A model generated the notes under the pieces. That model was not told where the DNA came from. It did no database searches and worked only from the letters and a program-made list of their open reading frames with translations. A DNA stretch of 64,000 bases, taken from contig NC_081410.1 in NCBI RefSeq assembly GCF_030272615.1, positions 189,121,619 through 189,185,618 of the forward strand. The letters are read 5' to 3'. The position numbers were made by a program, and so were the translations under genes. The DNA is from Cryptomeria japonica. Taxonomy: Eukaryota > Streptophyta > Pinopsida > Cupressales > Cupressaceae. This document shows positions 24,448 through 35,108 of this stretch, piece after piece (within the stretch, counting starts at the first letter, position 1; every line of letters begins with the position of its first letter).

Positions 24448-25368
24448 TTGGAGATTGCAACCGGTACGCAGACAAAAGGTAACATATTTCATTTGAACTC
24501 CGATGAGAAGACATGTTTGATTAGACAGATTGATGAAAATTGGTTATGGTATAAAAGGTTGTGTCATGTAAATTTTGATTGCATTGTGAAGATCAGTTCA
24601 ACTAAGGATACTAGAGATATACCTAAGATTATGAAGCCCTATAATCTAGTATGTAAAGAATGTCAAATGGGTAAACAGGTCAGAACCTCTTTTAGGAGTA
24701 TACAAGATAAATCAAATGATGTTCTTGATCTTATTCACACTCATTTGTGTGGCCCTACTAGAGTTAAAAGTTTTCATAGTGATAGATATTTCATGCTAAT
24801 CATGGATGACTGTTCTAGAATGATGTGGGTGACTTTTTTGAGAGAGAAATTTGAAGCATTTGAAAAGTTTAAAATCTTTAAGGCTAAAGTGGAAACTAAT
24901 ACAGGATTGAAGATTAAATTTTTGAGATCAGATCATGGTGGTGAATTCACATCCGGTGAGTTTAACAACTTTTGTGACGAGCATGGTATCAGAATACACT
25001 TTTCTGCTCCCTGGACACCTCAGTAGAATGGAGTTGTGGAAAGGAAAAACATAACTATGTTGGATGCTTCTATAACAATGATGATGGAAGCAAATCTACC
25101 TCATATCTATTGGAGAGAAGTTGTTAGTACAATAGTTTATACATTTAACAGAGTACATATTAAAGGAGAAACCAGTAAGACACCTTATGAATTATGGTTT
25201 GGCTATACACCTACAGTTAAGTATTTTAGAATTTTTGGGGGTAAATGTTATATCAGGAGAGATGATTCTATTGGGAAATTTGATCCTAGAAGTGATGAAG
25301 GCATATTTATTGGTTATTCTAATGAAAGCAAAGCATATAGATGTTATAACAAGAGATTGCAAAAATAA
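24448..25368 (+). pseudogene. Copia-2 integrase (broken)
   Basis: The zinc region has WYKRLCHVNF and CKECQMGKQ. The core has IHTHLCGP, where the first catalytic Asp (normally HTD) is His. It continues with LRSDHGGEFTSGEF (second Asp) and VVERKN (catalytic Glu) just after an in-frame TAG at 25024-25026, where the family has Gln. The C-terminal part (GGKCYIRRDDSIGKFDPRSDEG) runs to TAA at 25366-25368. All of this is in one frame. Confidence 0.9.
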
Positions 25369-26547
25369 GTGGAGAGTGCTAATGTCAAAGTAGATGAGCT
25401 GAGCAAAAGTCAAATCAAAATTTATGAGAAGGAACCAGCAGTGGAAATGATTATATCTGAACCGATAGCATCTTTATCGAAACAGAGAGTTGAACCAGTT
25501 ACTCCAGCAACATCAAAAAATTCTATAGTAACTGAAGAACAAGGAAGGGGAACAGAGAGTCAGAAGACTCCTAGGTATGTGAGATTGAATCATTCTGAAG
25601 ACCAAATCATTAGAGATAAGAGAAAAGGAGTGATGACAAGAAGAAGACTGATAGCTAATGAGGTATGCTTAATTTCACAAGTTGAACCGGTATCAATAAT
25701 TGAGGCATGTAAAGATGAATTTTGGTTAAAAGCTATGGAAGAAGAATTAGATCAGATTGAGAAAAATAACACATTGACTTTGGTTCCCCACCCTAAAAAT
25801 AAAATTTTTATTGGAACTAAATGGGTTTTTAGGAATAAATTGAATGAAGATGGTAAATTTATAAGAAATAAGGCTAGATTGGTTTGTAAAGGATATTCTT
25901 ATAAGGAAGGAATTGATTATGGAGAAACTTTTGTGCCTGTAGCTAGGATTAAAGTTGTAAGGTTATTTCTTGCCTATGTTGCTTACAAAAACTACAAGGT
26001 TTATCAAATGTATGTTAAATGTGCATTCTTGAATGGGGATATTGATGAGGAAGTTTATATTGATAAACCTGATGGTTTTTCATTATCAGATGATACTAAT
26101 ATGGTTTTTAGGTTAAGGAAAGATTTATATGGATTGAAACAAGCACCTAGAGCTTGGTATGCAAGGTTGGATAAATATATTTTGAAGCTTGGTTTTACTA
26201 AGGGCAGTGCTAATAGTAATTTATATTATAAAATCACTGATAATGATATACTGATTGTTGAAGTATTTGTTGATGACATTATTTTTGGAGGTGAAGATAA
26301 ATTATGCATAGAATTTTCTAAGAATATAGAGAAATAATTTGAGATGTCTATGATTGGTGAGATGAAATTTTTCTTAGGTTTGCAGATTACTCAGACTGAC
26401 AAAGGTATTTTTATCTGTCAAACTAAATATGCTAAGGAATTGTTGAAGAAATTTGGTGTGGGAGATTCTAAACCGGTAAGTACACCTATGGTTACAAGTG
26501 AGAAATTGACAAGGAAAGATGTTTCTGCACTGATAAATCCTATGTAA
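25369..26547 (+). pseudogene. Copia-2 reverse transcriptase (broken)
   Basis: WVFRNKLNEDGK and [13 protein letters not shown] open the RT. In QMYVKCAFLNG the first catalytic Asp is Tyr (codon 26011-26013, GAT type to TAT). [15 protein letters not shown] follows, and the polymerase box FVDDII sits at 26266-26277. A TAA at 26335-26337 replaces the usual acidic residue before FEMSMIGEMKFFLGLQI. The frame ends at about 26547 by frameshift. Loss of the metal-binding Asp alone would abolish polymerase activity. Confidence 0.92.
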
Positions 26548-27221
26548 GATACAAATCTATGATTGGAGGTCTACTTCATTTGACTCTGACTAGACCTGAC
26601 ATTATGAATGTTGTTTGTATTATTTCAAGATTTTAGAGCGATTCTAGAGAAAACCATGAAATAGCGGTGAAAATGATTTTTATGTACTTGCAAGGTACAT
26701 CAGAATATGGTTTGTGGTATCCTAAGGATGACAACGTCACTTTATGTGCATATACAGATGTTGACTTGGCTAGAGATGTTGATGACTAGAAAAGTACTGT
26801 TGGTGGAGCTTTCTTTCTTGGAAAGAAGTTGGTTTCAAGGATCAGCAAGAAACAATCATGTACTTCTCTATCTACTGTTGAAGCTAAGTATGTTGTTGAT
26901 GCTACTAATTGTACACATTTTTTATGGATGAAGCAAATGTTGAAGGATATAAAGGTGGATTGTGATGCATTGATAGTTATTCACTGTGATAACTTTGCTG
27001 CTATTGATATATCAAAGAATTCAGTGTTTCACTCTAAGAGAAAGCACATATCTATCAAGTATAACTTTTTGAAGGAGAAGGTGGAAGCAAATGAAGTTAA
27101 ACTATTTTATGTGAACACTAAAGAACAAATTGCAGATATTTTCACTAAACCTTTATCCAAGGAATCTTTTGAGTACCAAAGAGATAGATTGGGGGTTTTT
27201 GCCCCTCTGGTAGAGACTTGA
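26548..27221 (+). pseudogene. Copia-2 RNase H (broken)
   Basis: From 26548 the expected RT tail and RNase H start are readable only through several frame changes. An open frame at 26829-27221 then carries SRISKKQSCTSLSTVEAKYVV, IHCDNFAAIDISKNSVFHS and NTKEQIADIFTKPLSKESF, the normal copia C-terminus. Confidence 0.9.
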
Positions 27222-27622
27222 TTGATGCGATTATGGCATCAGTCTGGTAAGCAATATTGGAGATACTATTCATTTTGGCACTGATGTGGGATGCTACTGC
27301 TCAAGGGGAGTAGTCGGCTTTGAGATTCAAAGGCTTATATTTTTGCTTTGATATTTCTATCAAATTTATGGCATTGATGTCGAAGGGGGAGAGATATTGT
27401 GAAAAAGACAAAGAAAGAAAAAGGAAAAATCATAGGAGGAGGGATAGAAAAAGATAGTTAGAACTTTATAGAGATATTAGTCACTAGGGGAGAAATATTG
27501 ATATTCAGAGCTATATGCAGGAGATTGTTGGTTGTCTTCCACAGGGGGAGACTTGTTTGGCATTTCTTGGTACTTAGATGTTTTTCACATCTAGTGTTGC
27601 CATCAATGCCAGAGGGGGAGAT
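27222..27622 (+). promoter_or_regulatory. Copia-2 3' untranslated region with polypurine tract
   Basis: The tract AGAGGGGGAGAT (27611-27622) lies directly against the 3' LTR. Two similar purine runs occur upstream: CGAAGGGGGAGAGATA near 27380 and CAGGGGGAGACTT near 27542. The segment has no coding frame. Confidence 0.8.
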
Positions 27623-28825
27623 TGTTGGCCATTTGGTGGAATTGATTATGTGTTGCATTGATGATTTGTCATTGATGTCAACACTGGCTGTTTGGATGAT
27701 TTACTGGCACCATACTAGTCTCGGTAGGTTGAGTGGTTTTTGGTTAACTTGGATCTGGCATGATCTGGTTAACTTTGGTATAATCTGGTGATGGAATTGG
27801 CTTGTTCATAATGTCTGTACTCATATTTGGTTAGTTGGTTTTGGTTTGGTGATTAGATGCTATCCTTCTTTCGTAGAAGATTGGTTTTTGGTTCCGACGA
27901 GGGTTTCACTAGCAGATCATTTGGTGGAGATCTTTGATGAGTTGCATGATTGGTGTTGGTGGAGCTTCTGATGGAGTTTCTGGATGTTGTTGGTAATCTT
28001 GTTCAAGACTTGGCATTTTGGAGATCATTGTTGAAGCGTGTGGACCTATCCTTGGTCCTGGTTGATCTAAGTTATGGACCAGTATTAATGTAATGTGTGA
28101 ACATGAATTATTGTTGTATTTATGGGATCTTATGTGTTGGATATTATTTGTTTTAGTCTAAGGCCAACATGGTTTGTAATAATGTAATTGGTTTATTTTT
28201 TGGTAGCCAACCTGATTGTGTATGGTCGAGGGTTTGTATAAATAAGATGTAAGATCCCATTTTAGATCATCATGGTTATTTGAAAGAGATCATGGTCAAG
28301 GAATGTAATGTGCAAATAATGTAATATCATTCAGACAGAGGGGTTGGTCGATCAATGGAGATTGAATTGGGTTTATAAGAGGATTTAGTCCTCCGATATT
28401 GAGCTTAACCAGAATTGTACTCAGGCATAGGAGATGCTATCTTTTGTAGTTCAACACTTCTCCGGATTGTAGTCTGGATTTGTATGTAGTTAGTGAGACT
28501 CCTTTTGTGATAAGCAGTGTGTTCTAGGTTATTGGCCTTCCTGCAAGTGCAGGCCCCTTCATTGTAAATTCACATACTTACTGCAAAAGTATTATCTAAC
28601 TGTGGATCGGCTTCCCACCGTGGTTTTTCCCTTTATCGGGTTTTACACGTACAAATCTTGGTGTTGTGTGGATGGCTTTTATTTTGTGATTGTTGTTTAT
28701 GCTTAATTGGATTAACTGTTATTCTGGTATTAATGTTTTATTTCATAATGCTTTCGATAATCTGTGACAACCGATTCACTCCCCCCCCCTCTCAGTTGTC
28801 TTCTGGTTATCTGAACTGTCTAACA
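27623..28825 (+). repeat. Copia-2 3' LTR
   Basis: 1203 bp, TG...CA, uninterrupted. Contains GGTTTTTCCC-n5-GGGTTTTACACG at about 28622-28650 and a C-tract near 28782-28790. Confidence 0.95.
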
Positions 28826-29311
28826 TAATATTCTAGTTTAGTTTTCTAGTGTTGGTTTGATCAATGTGTAGAGTTGTGTTGTTCTAAGTCCAAAATGTCA
28901 ATCGGTTTGGTTTTTGACTATTTGAGGTGGTGTATCTTAGTGGGATCATGCTCTTTGGTCTATATGTGCATTGGATATTATGTTTGGATGTTGATATGTG
29001 TCTCACGATGGCATGTGTAGATTTGTAGTATGTATTTTATATTGGAGGATTTTTTGGGATCGACTAGATAACATGATTTACTATTTATCTACATGTTTCA
29101 CCTAGAGTCAACTTTGGAGGATATGTTAGTATGTGTATTTTGTTGGAATCAACTTGGAAGGATTTGATGTAATTCTTTTGTATCCCCTTTATCTCTTGGA
29201 GTGGACCAGATTTGATATTTTTAGTTTGGTGGCCTAATTTATGTGATATTGCATAACCTATCTATGGTTGAACCGATTAAGTGTTTTAATAGTTTATCTT
29301 GTATATATAGG
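28826..29311 (+). other. Copia-LTR-like flank, right piece, with TATA motif
   Basis: Non-coding continuation of 20534-20992. It ends in ATGGTTGAACCGATTAAG and CTTGTATATATAGG (29257-29311), a TATA-type core. A diverged copy of this core lies at 32117-32172. Confidence 0.4.
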
Positions 29312-29945
29312 TGTTGAATATCTGGACAATTAAGAGGGATGGGAAATCATTTGTCTATTAAAATTTATTTTACTTTTCCCATAGAATCAAATCTGATAAA
29401 CTAATCTTTGATTACTTAAATATGAGTAGATATAAACTTGAAAGATCATACAGATGAAACACTAGATATGACATGGAAAACCCAAGAAGGGAAAAACCAT
29501 AGAGAATGTTAGTTCTCAATATGAAAACATGTGTTAGGGTGATATTGGTTAAGGTTATTTTTACAAAGATGGCTCACTACCAGAATTCCCATTACAAGTA
29601 GGCTCACTGACCGGCTAATTTACCACCAGAAAAGAACGATGGCTCACTGCTCAGAAGAAGAAGAAAGAAAGAATCCACCATTGAAGCACACAGTTGAATT
29701 GACAAAAGAAACCTTAGTTTCACTATCACTGGTACCAAACAGCATCAACACACAACCATATTAATCATCTACAACCAAACATAACCTCGCACAAATCAAC
29801 AAAAGATATTGTAGGGTACAGTTGTTGTTGCACCAAAAGGTTGACCTATCAAATCCCGCTACAACCACCAGACACATAGAATCCACGAGATGTGGTTAAG
29901 CCATGTCGCAAACCCACGGCTTGTGCTACATAGAGACCAAGGGCA

Positions 29946-31249
29946 TGTTGGGAAAAATGGTGTCTCAACCTTGCATTTATATGAAGTTACTATTATAGTA
30001 AGTTTTTGTTTGAGAACAAAATTGTGTGAAATTCTCCTCGAAGCTTTTGTTTGTCTAGATAAGCATTCTGGTAAAGTTACATTGCAATATTACAACTATT
30101 TTTGGAGGTATTAAAGTTTTCATTTTGGAGGGGTGCAATGAAAGGTTTAAATTTAATTTTGAGGACTTTAGAGGCCCTGAAAATCCCTAGAAATTGGGCA
30201 TAAATGGCATGGAATTTTACAATTCAATAGATCACTTTGTGATCTTTTTGACACTTCAAACAGTTCATCAATAAGACAGACGGTTCTCAAGTTATGGCCT
30301 TTAGAAGTTTGTACTCCTAAAATAGGAAATATAAAATGTATTGCACACATTAATGAGTTGTAAAAGGAAGGGACACGTGTTGGTCTTTTAACACATTATA
30401 GGGCATCTAGAAGGGAGATAAGGGATAGAGCACTTTGTAAGATTTCTGGCACTTCAAATGGTTCATCAATAGGACACATGGTTCTCAAGTTATGGCCTCC
30501 GAAAGTTTGTACTCCTGAAATAGGAAATATAAAATTTATTGGACAATAAATGAGTTGTAAAAAGGAGGGACACGTGTTGATGTGTGTTTTAACATGTCAT
30601 ATGGAATCTAGAAGGGAGATGAGTGATAGAGCACTTAGCGAGCTTTCTAGTGCTTCAAACAGGTCGTCAATAGGACACACGGTTCTCAAGTTATGGCCTA
30701 AGGAAGTTTGTACTCTTGAAATAAGAAATATCAAATGTATTGTAAACATAAATGAGTTGTAAAAGGGAGTGACATGTGTTGATGTGTGTTTTAACATGTC
30801 ATAGGGCATCTAGAAGGGATATAAGGTTGGCTCTACTTTATTGGGTGGTTTTAGCCCATGGTTTTGTAATACTGCATGATGGTTTCTTGTATTGTATCTC
30901 CTATAAATGAGGTGCATGAGATAGAGGTCGTGTAAGAGTCTTATGGCGATTGAGTTACCTCTAAGTCTCTTATTAGTGGTACTCCTGTGAAGGGATCTCT
31001 CTGCAAGTATATTGTAATATGTTGTTGAATGCTGAAAAATATATATTGAGCTCCTTTTGGAGTGTGGGGTTTTTCTCCTGAAAGGGTTTTCCCCACGTAA
31101 ATCATTGTGTTACTGTATTGTGGTATACATGATATTTTGATTATTTCTGTTAATTCTTTGTAACTGTTGTAATGATCTATAAAAAAATTTGCATTATCCT
31201 CCTCTCAAGGTTAGTGTATGAAGTCGTTCCAATACTTAACTTCCTTATA
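29946..31249 (+). mobile_element. 1.3-kb solo copia LTR nested in the TRIM
   Basis: Starts TGTTGGGAAAAATGG. Flanks are GGGCA (29941-29945) and GGGCG (31250-31254), a 5-bp duplication with one change; its removal restores the TRIM LTR exactly. The 3' end reads TTATA instead of CA, so the terminus is mutated. It contains a TATA box (CTATAAATG near 30901), a copia hallmark GGGGTTTTTC and GGGTTTTCCCCACG at about 31070-31100, and a CCTCCTCTCA tract near the end. Plus orientation. Confidence 0.78.
30190..30825 (+). repeat. Three ~200-bp tandem repeats in LTR U3
   Basis: The word CACTTCAAA(C/T)(A/G)GTTCATCAATA recurs at about 30252, 30450 and 30651 (the last as TGCTTCAAACAGGTCGTCAATA), each followed by GGTTCTCAAGTTATGGCCT. 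Periods are about 198 and 201 bp. The block lies upstream of the TATA box. Confidence 0.88.
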
Positions 31250-32094
31250 GGGCGCACACCTTGCAACAATCCCCCCTTAGGACAAGTGGGGTTTGAACTT
31301 GTGACCCAACTCTGATACCATTTGTTGGGTATGGTTGTCATTGTACCAAAAGGTTGACCTGTCAATGACCGCTACAACCACCAGACACATAGAATCTAGG
31401 GGAGGCGGTTAAGCCATGTCACAAACCCACTGCTTGTTTTGCATAGAGACCAAGGGCACACACCTTGCAACATATAGATATTTTTTTCAATCCAAATTCT
31501 TCTATGAATTTTTATCTTTCTACATATTCCTCATTACAATCATTCTTCATTTATACTGATCTCCAAAATAGAATTTTCAAGTCAACCAAGGAGATAAAGA
31601 AACACAATTCAAAATAGGTCTTCACTAAGCATTCTCATAGTGGAAAGGAATGAGAAGTGGACCACACCATCATGCAACAACACGTTATCCAAACACCGCA
31701 ATCACTAGAGCAAAAGGTAGATCATCCAGGGTCAATTGGACCCGACATGATCATATCCAAAACCAGAACTCTGGAGCACACCAACATGTGATGGATCAAA
31801 ATAGAAAATATAAGTGTATGAATAACATAAATGCAAAATTTTATCAACAGAATAAAAAATACGAATAAATGTAGAGCATTGCAACCTTTGCCAAAAAATA
31901 ATTCTGAAGCACAACTTTCAAACCTCCAAAACATGAGAGTAATATCTCAAGGCAATATCCAGCAACATATCGAAACACATCATGAACACATCTGTAACGT
32001 ATTAGCAATATGAAGCAAAACCAAATACTAAAACACTGATTAAGTATGTTTACATCAATGAAAATCAATGACAATCATACTGACACATCAAACA

Positions 32095-32459
32095 TCTTCA
32101 CATTTGTAATAGTATAATCTATTATGGTTGACCTAGTTAAGGGTTTTAATGAATCATCTTGTATATATAGATGTGTGGTTGTATAATTTGAGGTATCAAA
32201 TGTGTGTGAATTGATGTGAAGTGGATGGGAATGATATGCAAGAATATTTGGTGCAAAAGCCAATTTGTGAAGAGCTTTGATGATGATATGTTCAATGTAA
32301 TAGTGTTTTGAGAAAATGGTTTTTGTTGGATGTATTTTCCATGACATTTGTCACTTGACACAGTGGTTCAAGGATAATTTCATGATTAGATATTGTTCAT
32401 TTTAATTTATTGATTCTTTGCACCTACTAGAAGAAGGTGTGTTCCTTTTGGTAGTTTGT
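32095..32459 (+). other. Copia-LTR-like sequence with TATA core, left piece
   Basis: Contains ATGGTTGACCTAGTTAAGGG and CTTGTATATATAGATG (32117-32172). It probably continues at 39801-40110 beyond the inserted LTR and LINE. No coding sequence. Confidence 0.4.
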
Positions 32460-33344
32460 ACAATCATTTGAATTGTAGTTAGGAAATCAGACATCAGATT
32501 CAAAGAAATGGATTAGATAACCATGAAAGATAAAATGCAATGAAATAGATCCCAATACATTCAATAGAGGAATGAAAACAAGATTTAAAACAAATACAAA
32601 CCAAAGCACGTGAATCTCCTTCATAGATCCTCCATTGTTCTTCTTTCTCCTTCAAATTATTACGTATCTCACCTACAATGCAAGTGTGATGCAAGCAAGA
32701 TCTTAGATGATAAAATGATTTAGATAGTGCAAGGATACTAGAAGCATGGTTGAAAATCAATGAGAAAAGAGCTCAATTTATATAAAAATTTGAGATTGAT
32801 TGGATGACTAAGATTGATTTGGGACTGAAAATAATCGATGGATGAGATTAAATGAGAGGACTTGTTAAGTGAGGATAAAAAAGAAATTGCATTTCCAATG
32901 TTGAGGAAGAAATAGAAATGAAAAGAGTTGAGTGAAATAGAAATATTCATTTCCAACAAAAAGATGCCAAAATGAAATAGAGATGAGTGAAAATAATTAT
33001 TGGAAATATTTATTTTCACTAAAATATGTCATAATGAAAGTGGAGGAAAGGAGTAGTGATGAATAAGTTGAATGGAGAGTTAAAGGGAGATAGAAATTAG
33101 CAAGTGGAAGAGATAAGTGGGAATGAAAATTGGAAGGTGGAAGAGATAAGTGGGGTCATAAATAAACAAATAAAATTTATTTATTTCACCCACACATGGT
33201 AATTAAATAAATTATAAATTTATTTAATTAGAATAACTGGAAAAGTGGAGTAAATAATTAAAAATAATTATTTAATCATAGAAGAATAATTAACTTAAAA
33301 TAAAGGGATTAAATAATTAAGAGAATTGAAATTAGAGAATCAAT
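32460..33344 (-). mobile_element. Gypsy-like LTR split by LINE-1, left piece
   Basis: Resembles the solo LTR at 22011-22778 in layout: TATATAAATTGAG on the minus strand near 32772, then AT-rich AATTAAATAAATT blocks at 33180-33310. It continues at 39536-39800 with similar AT blocks and ends near CAGTGTCTAGA (39790-39800; compare GGTGTCTACA). The left boundary is approximate. Confidence 0.5.
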
Positions 33345-33659
33345 TTGGGTGTATTGTAGTGGTTGGGGTTTGGATGGTGGCAGAGGGAGCTCGAACCTAC
33401 GGCTAGGGCACACGTGTCCTAGCTTGTTTTTGTTCTTGCTACAACTTGTCGGGGGGTTGTCGTAGTCGGGGGTAGATTGGTGGGGAGGGGGCCCTTCGTT
33501 TGGTGGTTTCATTGCTTCCTTGACCAGTGGGGAGGCATATTCTTTATTAGTAGCTTGCGTTGTTTGCCTTTCTGCATTTGGCGGTAGTGAGAGGTTTGGA
33601 AGGTGTGAGTTTGGTGGGTTAGATCCTAAGAGATTCATTTATTAATTTCAATTTCTTTT

Positions 33660-34790
33660 ATAGAGGTGTTTAGCTTTGGAGAAACTAGCGCCTACCCCTT
33701 CTGAGGCTTCTGGTGATATGGAGATGGTTGATCCTCCCTATTCTATACATGTGAGTGCCATGGTGCACTTAGATGAGTCTCAATCTGGGAAATATGTACC
33801 TTCTTTGAGAGGGCCTTCAAAAATAAAAAAGGTGAATGGTTGTCTAGAGAGATCCCAGGAACGACCTGTTTTTGTAATTGGACCTAAACAAGTTTCGAAT
33901 GATCTCTTACTAGAGAAAGAATGCACTTATATGCAAGTTTTTGGGCCTTCGACTCTCATCACCTATTTTGGAAACTTGGGCTCATTGGATTTGGAATCTG
34001 GAGGGAGATATGGAGATTCTTCTGGTAGCCAACAATTATTTTATGGCGATTTTCTCTAGCATGACGTACAAAAATAGGGCCTTTGAAGGGGGTCCTTATT
34101 TCTTTAATCAAGTGGGGTTATTCATCAAACCTTGGCATGCTGGTTTAAACTCTATTAAGGAGCTCCCTTTGCAAGTTCCTGTTTGGGTTAGGTTGTCGAG
34201 GCTTTCGTTGGAATTTTGGAGGGAAGATATCTTGCACTCAATCTCAATGCTTCTTGGTAAACCAGTGGGTTCAACTATCCAAACTCATGATAGAAAGGTA
34301 ATCTCTTATGCATTAATTTGTATTGAAGTTGATTTAAATAACCCACTTCCCAACTCTATATAAATTTGTTTGGGTTCCTCTTCTTAGATCCAACAGCTAG
34401 ATTATAAGATATTTCCTTTTAGATGTAGACTCTATCATGAATATGGTCATCTTCAAAAGAGATGTCCTAGATATAAGGCTTCTCCCCTGGCTTCTTTTGG
34501 TCTACTTTGTACTCTGCCTAGGGAGGATAAGGGGAAGGCCCCTATACCTGATGGACATATTGATAAGGAGGGATTCATTCCTATTAAACCCCACAATAAG
34601 GGTAGGGGAAAGAAGAGGACTTGGATGGATAGGCAGAATGATGCAACTCTTAAAGGGTTTGTGGTTTTGGATGCTCTGATTTAGGTAGAAGGGATCCCAG
34701 ATGAACTCATCCCAAGGGCTATGTTACAAGGTATGGTTTTGGATGAAGACAAGGGGAAGGATTACCAAGTTTTACCTACTATGGACTGAT
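33660..34790 (+). pseudogene. LINE-1 ORF1 (broken)
   Basis: The frame starting at 33676 (MEKLAPTPSEASGDMEMVDP) runs to about 34059. The protein then shifts frame near 33950 and continues with FFNQVGLFIKPWHAGLNSI, LPLQVPVWVRLSRLSLEFW and LLGKPVGS, the DUF4283 signature of plant LINE ORF1. Another shift leads to CRLYHEYGHLQKRC (about 34420-34465), a CCHC knuckle with its second Cys replaced by Tyr. A basic region with NKGRGKKRTWMDRQ follows. In active elements ORF1 binds LINE RNA. Confidence 0.8.
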
Positions 34791-35108
34791 AGGCTGAACA
34801 GTTGGTTTCTAAGGTACCTTCTCATATGTTGGGTGGCAGGGATCTTAATGGGACTCAGGTTTTACTAGAGAGTACGGTTGGTGTGGTTTCAGTTCCTTCT
34901 TCAATAAGGGTGGCTCGTAATACTAGAAAATGTTCTAAGGCTTCTCTACTTTAGGCCTACAGCAAAAAACCCTTAAAAAGGGACCTTCAGATAACTCTTC
35001 AAAGATTGGACAAAAGACTGATCAAGAAAAGGTCAAGATCATTGCAGATACGTTGGTTGAGTTAGGGTCCATGAGACCCATTGATTCCCAATTCTCCCAA
35101 ACCCATAA

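Larger units (their letters stand above)
20993..28825 (+). mobile_element. Copia-2: complete but decayed Ty1/copia retrotransposon
   Basis: LTRs at 20993-22968 and 27623-28825 both start TGTTGGCCA and end TAACA. Once the nested solo LTR and its duplicated ACCGG are subtracted, the left LTR is 1203 bp, the same length as the right. Primer site, gag, protease, integrase, RT, RNase H and polypurine tract follow in order on the plus strand. Flanks TAATG (20988-20992) and TAATA (28826-28830) are a 5-bp duplication with one mismatch. Several stops and loss of catalytic residues show it is dead. Confidence 0.95.
29810..31472 (-). mobile_element. TRIM element with 150-bp LTRs and 54-bp interior
   Basis: The right LTR is 31323-31472 (TGTTGGGTATGG...TTGCAACA, 150 bp). 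The left LTR is 29810-29945 plus 31255-31268, also 150 bp once the nested solo LTR is removed. Between them only 31269-31322 remains. On the minus strand this starts with TGGTATCAGAG (Met-tRNA primer site, adjoining the right LTR) and ends with a purine tract AAGGGGGGAT beside the left LTR. This is the structure of a terminal-repeat retrotransposon in miniature: non-coding, mobilised in trans. No exact target duplication; AGATAT precedes the left end and recurs 3 bp past the right end. Confidence 0.82.
29312..32094 (-). mobile_element. Copia-type LTR (minus), split by a TRIM
   Basis: 29312-29809 and 31473-32094 together match the 3' LTR of copia-4 at several points. Near the left end is AAGAGGGATGGGAAATCATTTGT (compare about 43078-43102). 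TGGAAAACCC-n5-GGGAAAAACC is at about 29473 (compare 43240). AAACACAATTCAAAATAGGT at 31599 compares with 43732. GAGAAGTGGACCACACCA near 31650 compares with 43782. No internal domain is present. I could not find a clean target duplication, so the ends are approximate. Confidence 0.6.

Noticed and set aside
31269-31322. tRNA gene or SINE (B-box-like GTTCAAACCCC beside TGGTATCAG)
   Set aside because: No tRNA cloverleaf or A-box at the right distance; position between 150-bp LTRs explains it as a TRIM interior with a primer site.
29810-31472. Cassandra-type TRIM with 5S rRNA sequence
   Set aside because: No 5S rRNA control-region sequence found in the LTRs.
33309-33638. 109-codon Pro/Ser-rich minus-strand frame
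   Set aside because: Opposite strand of the LINE-1 5' UTR and ORF1 start; no independent support.
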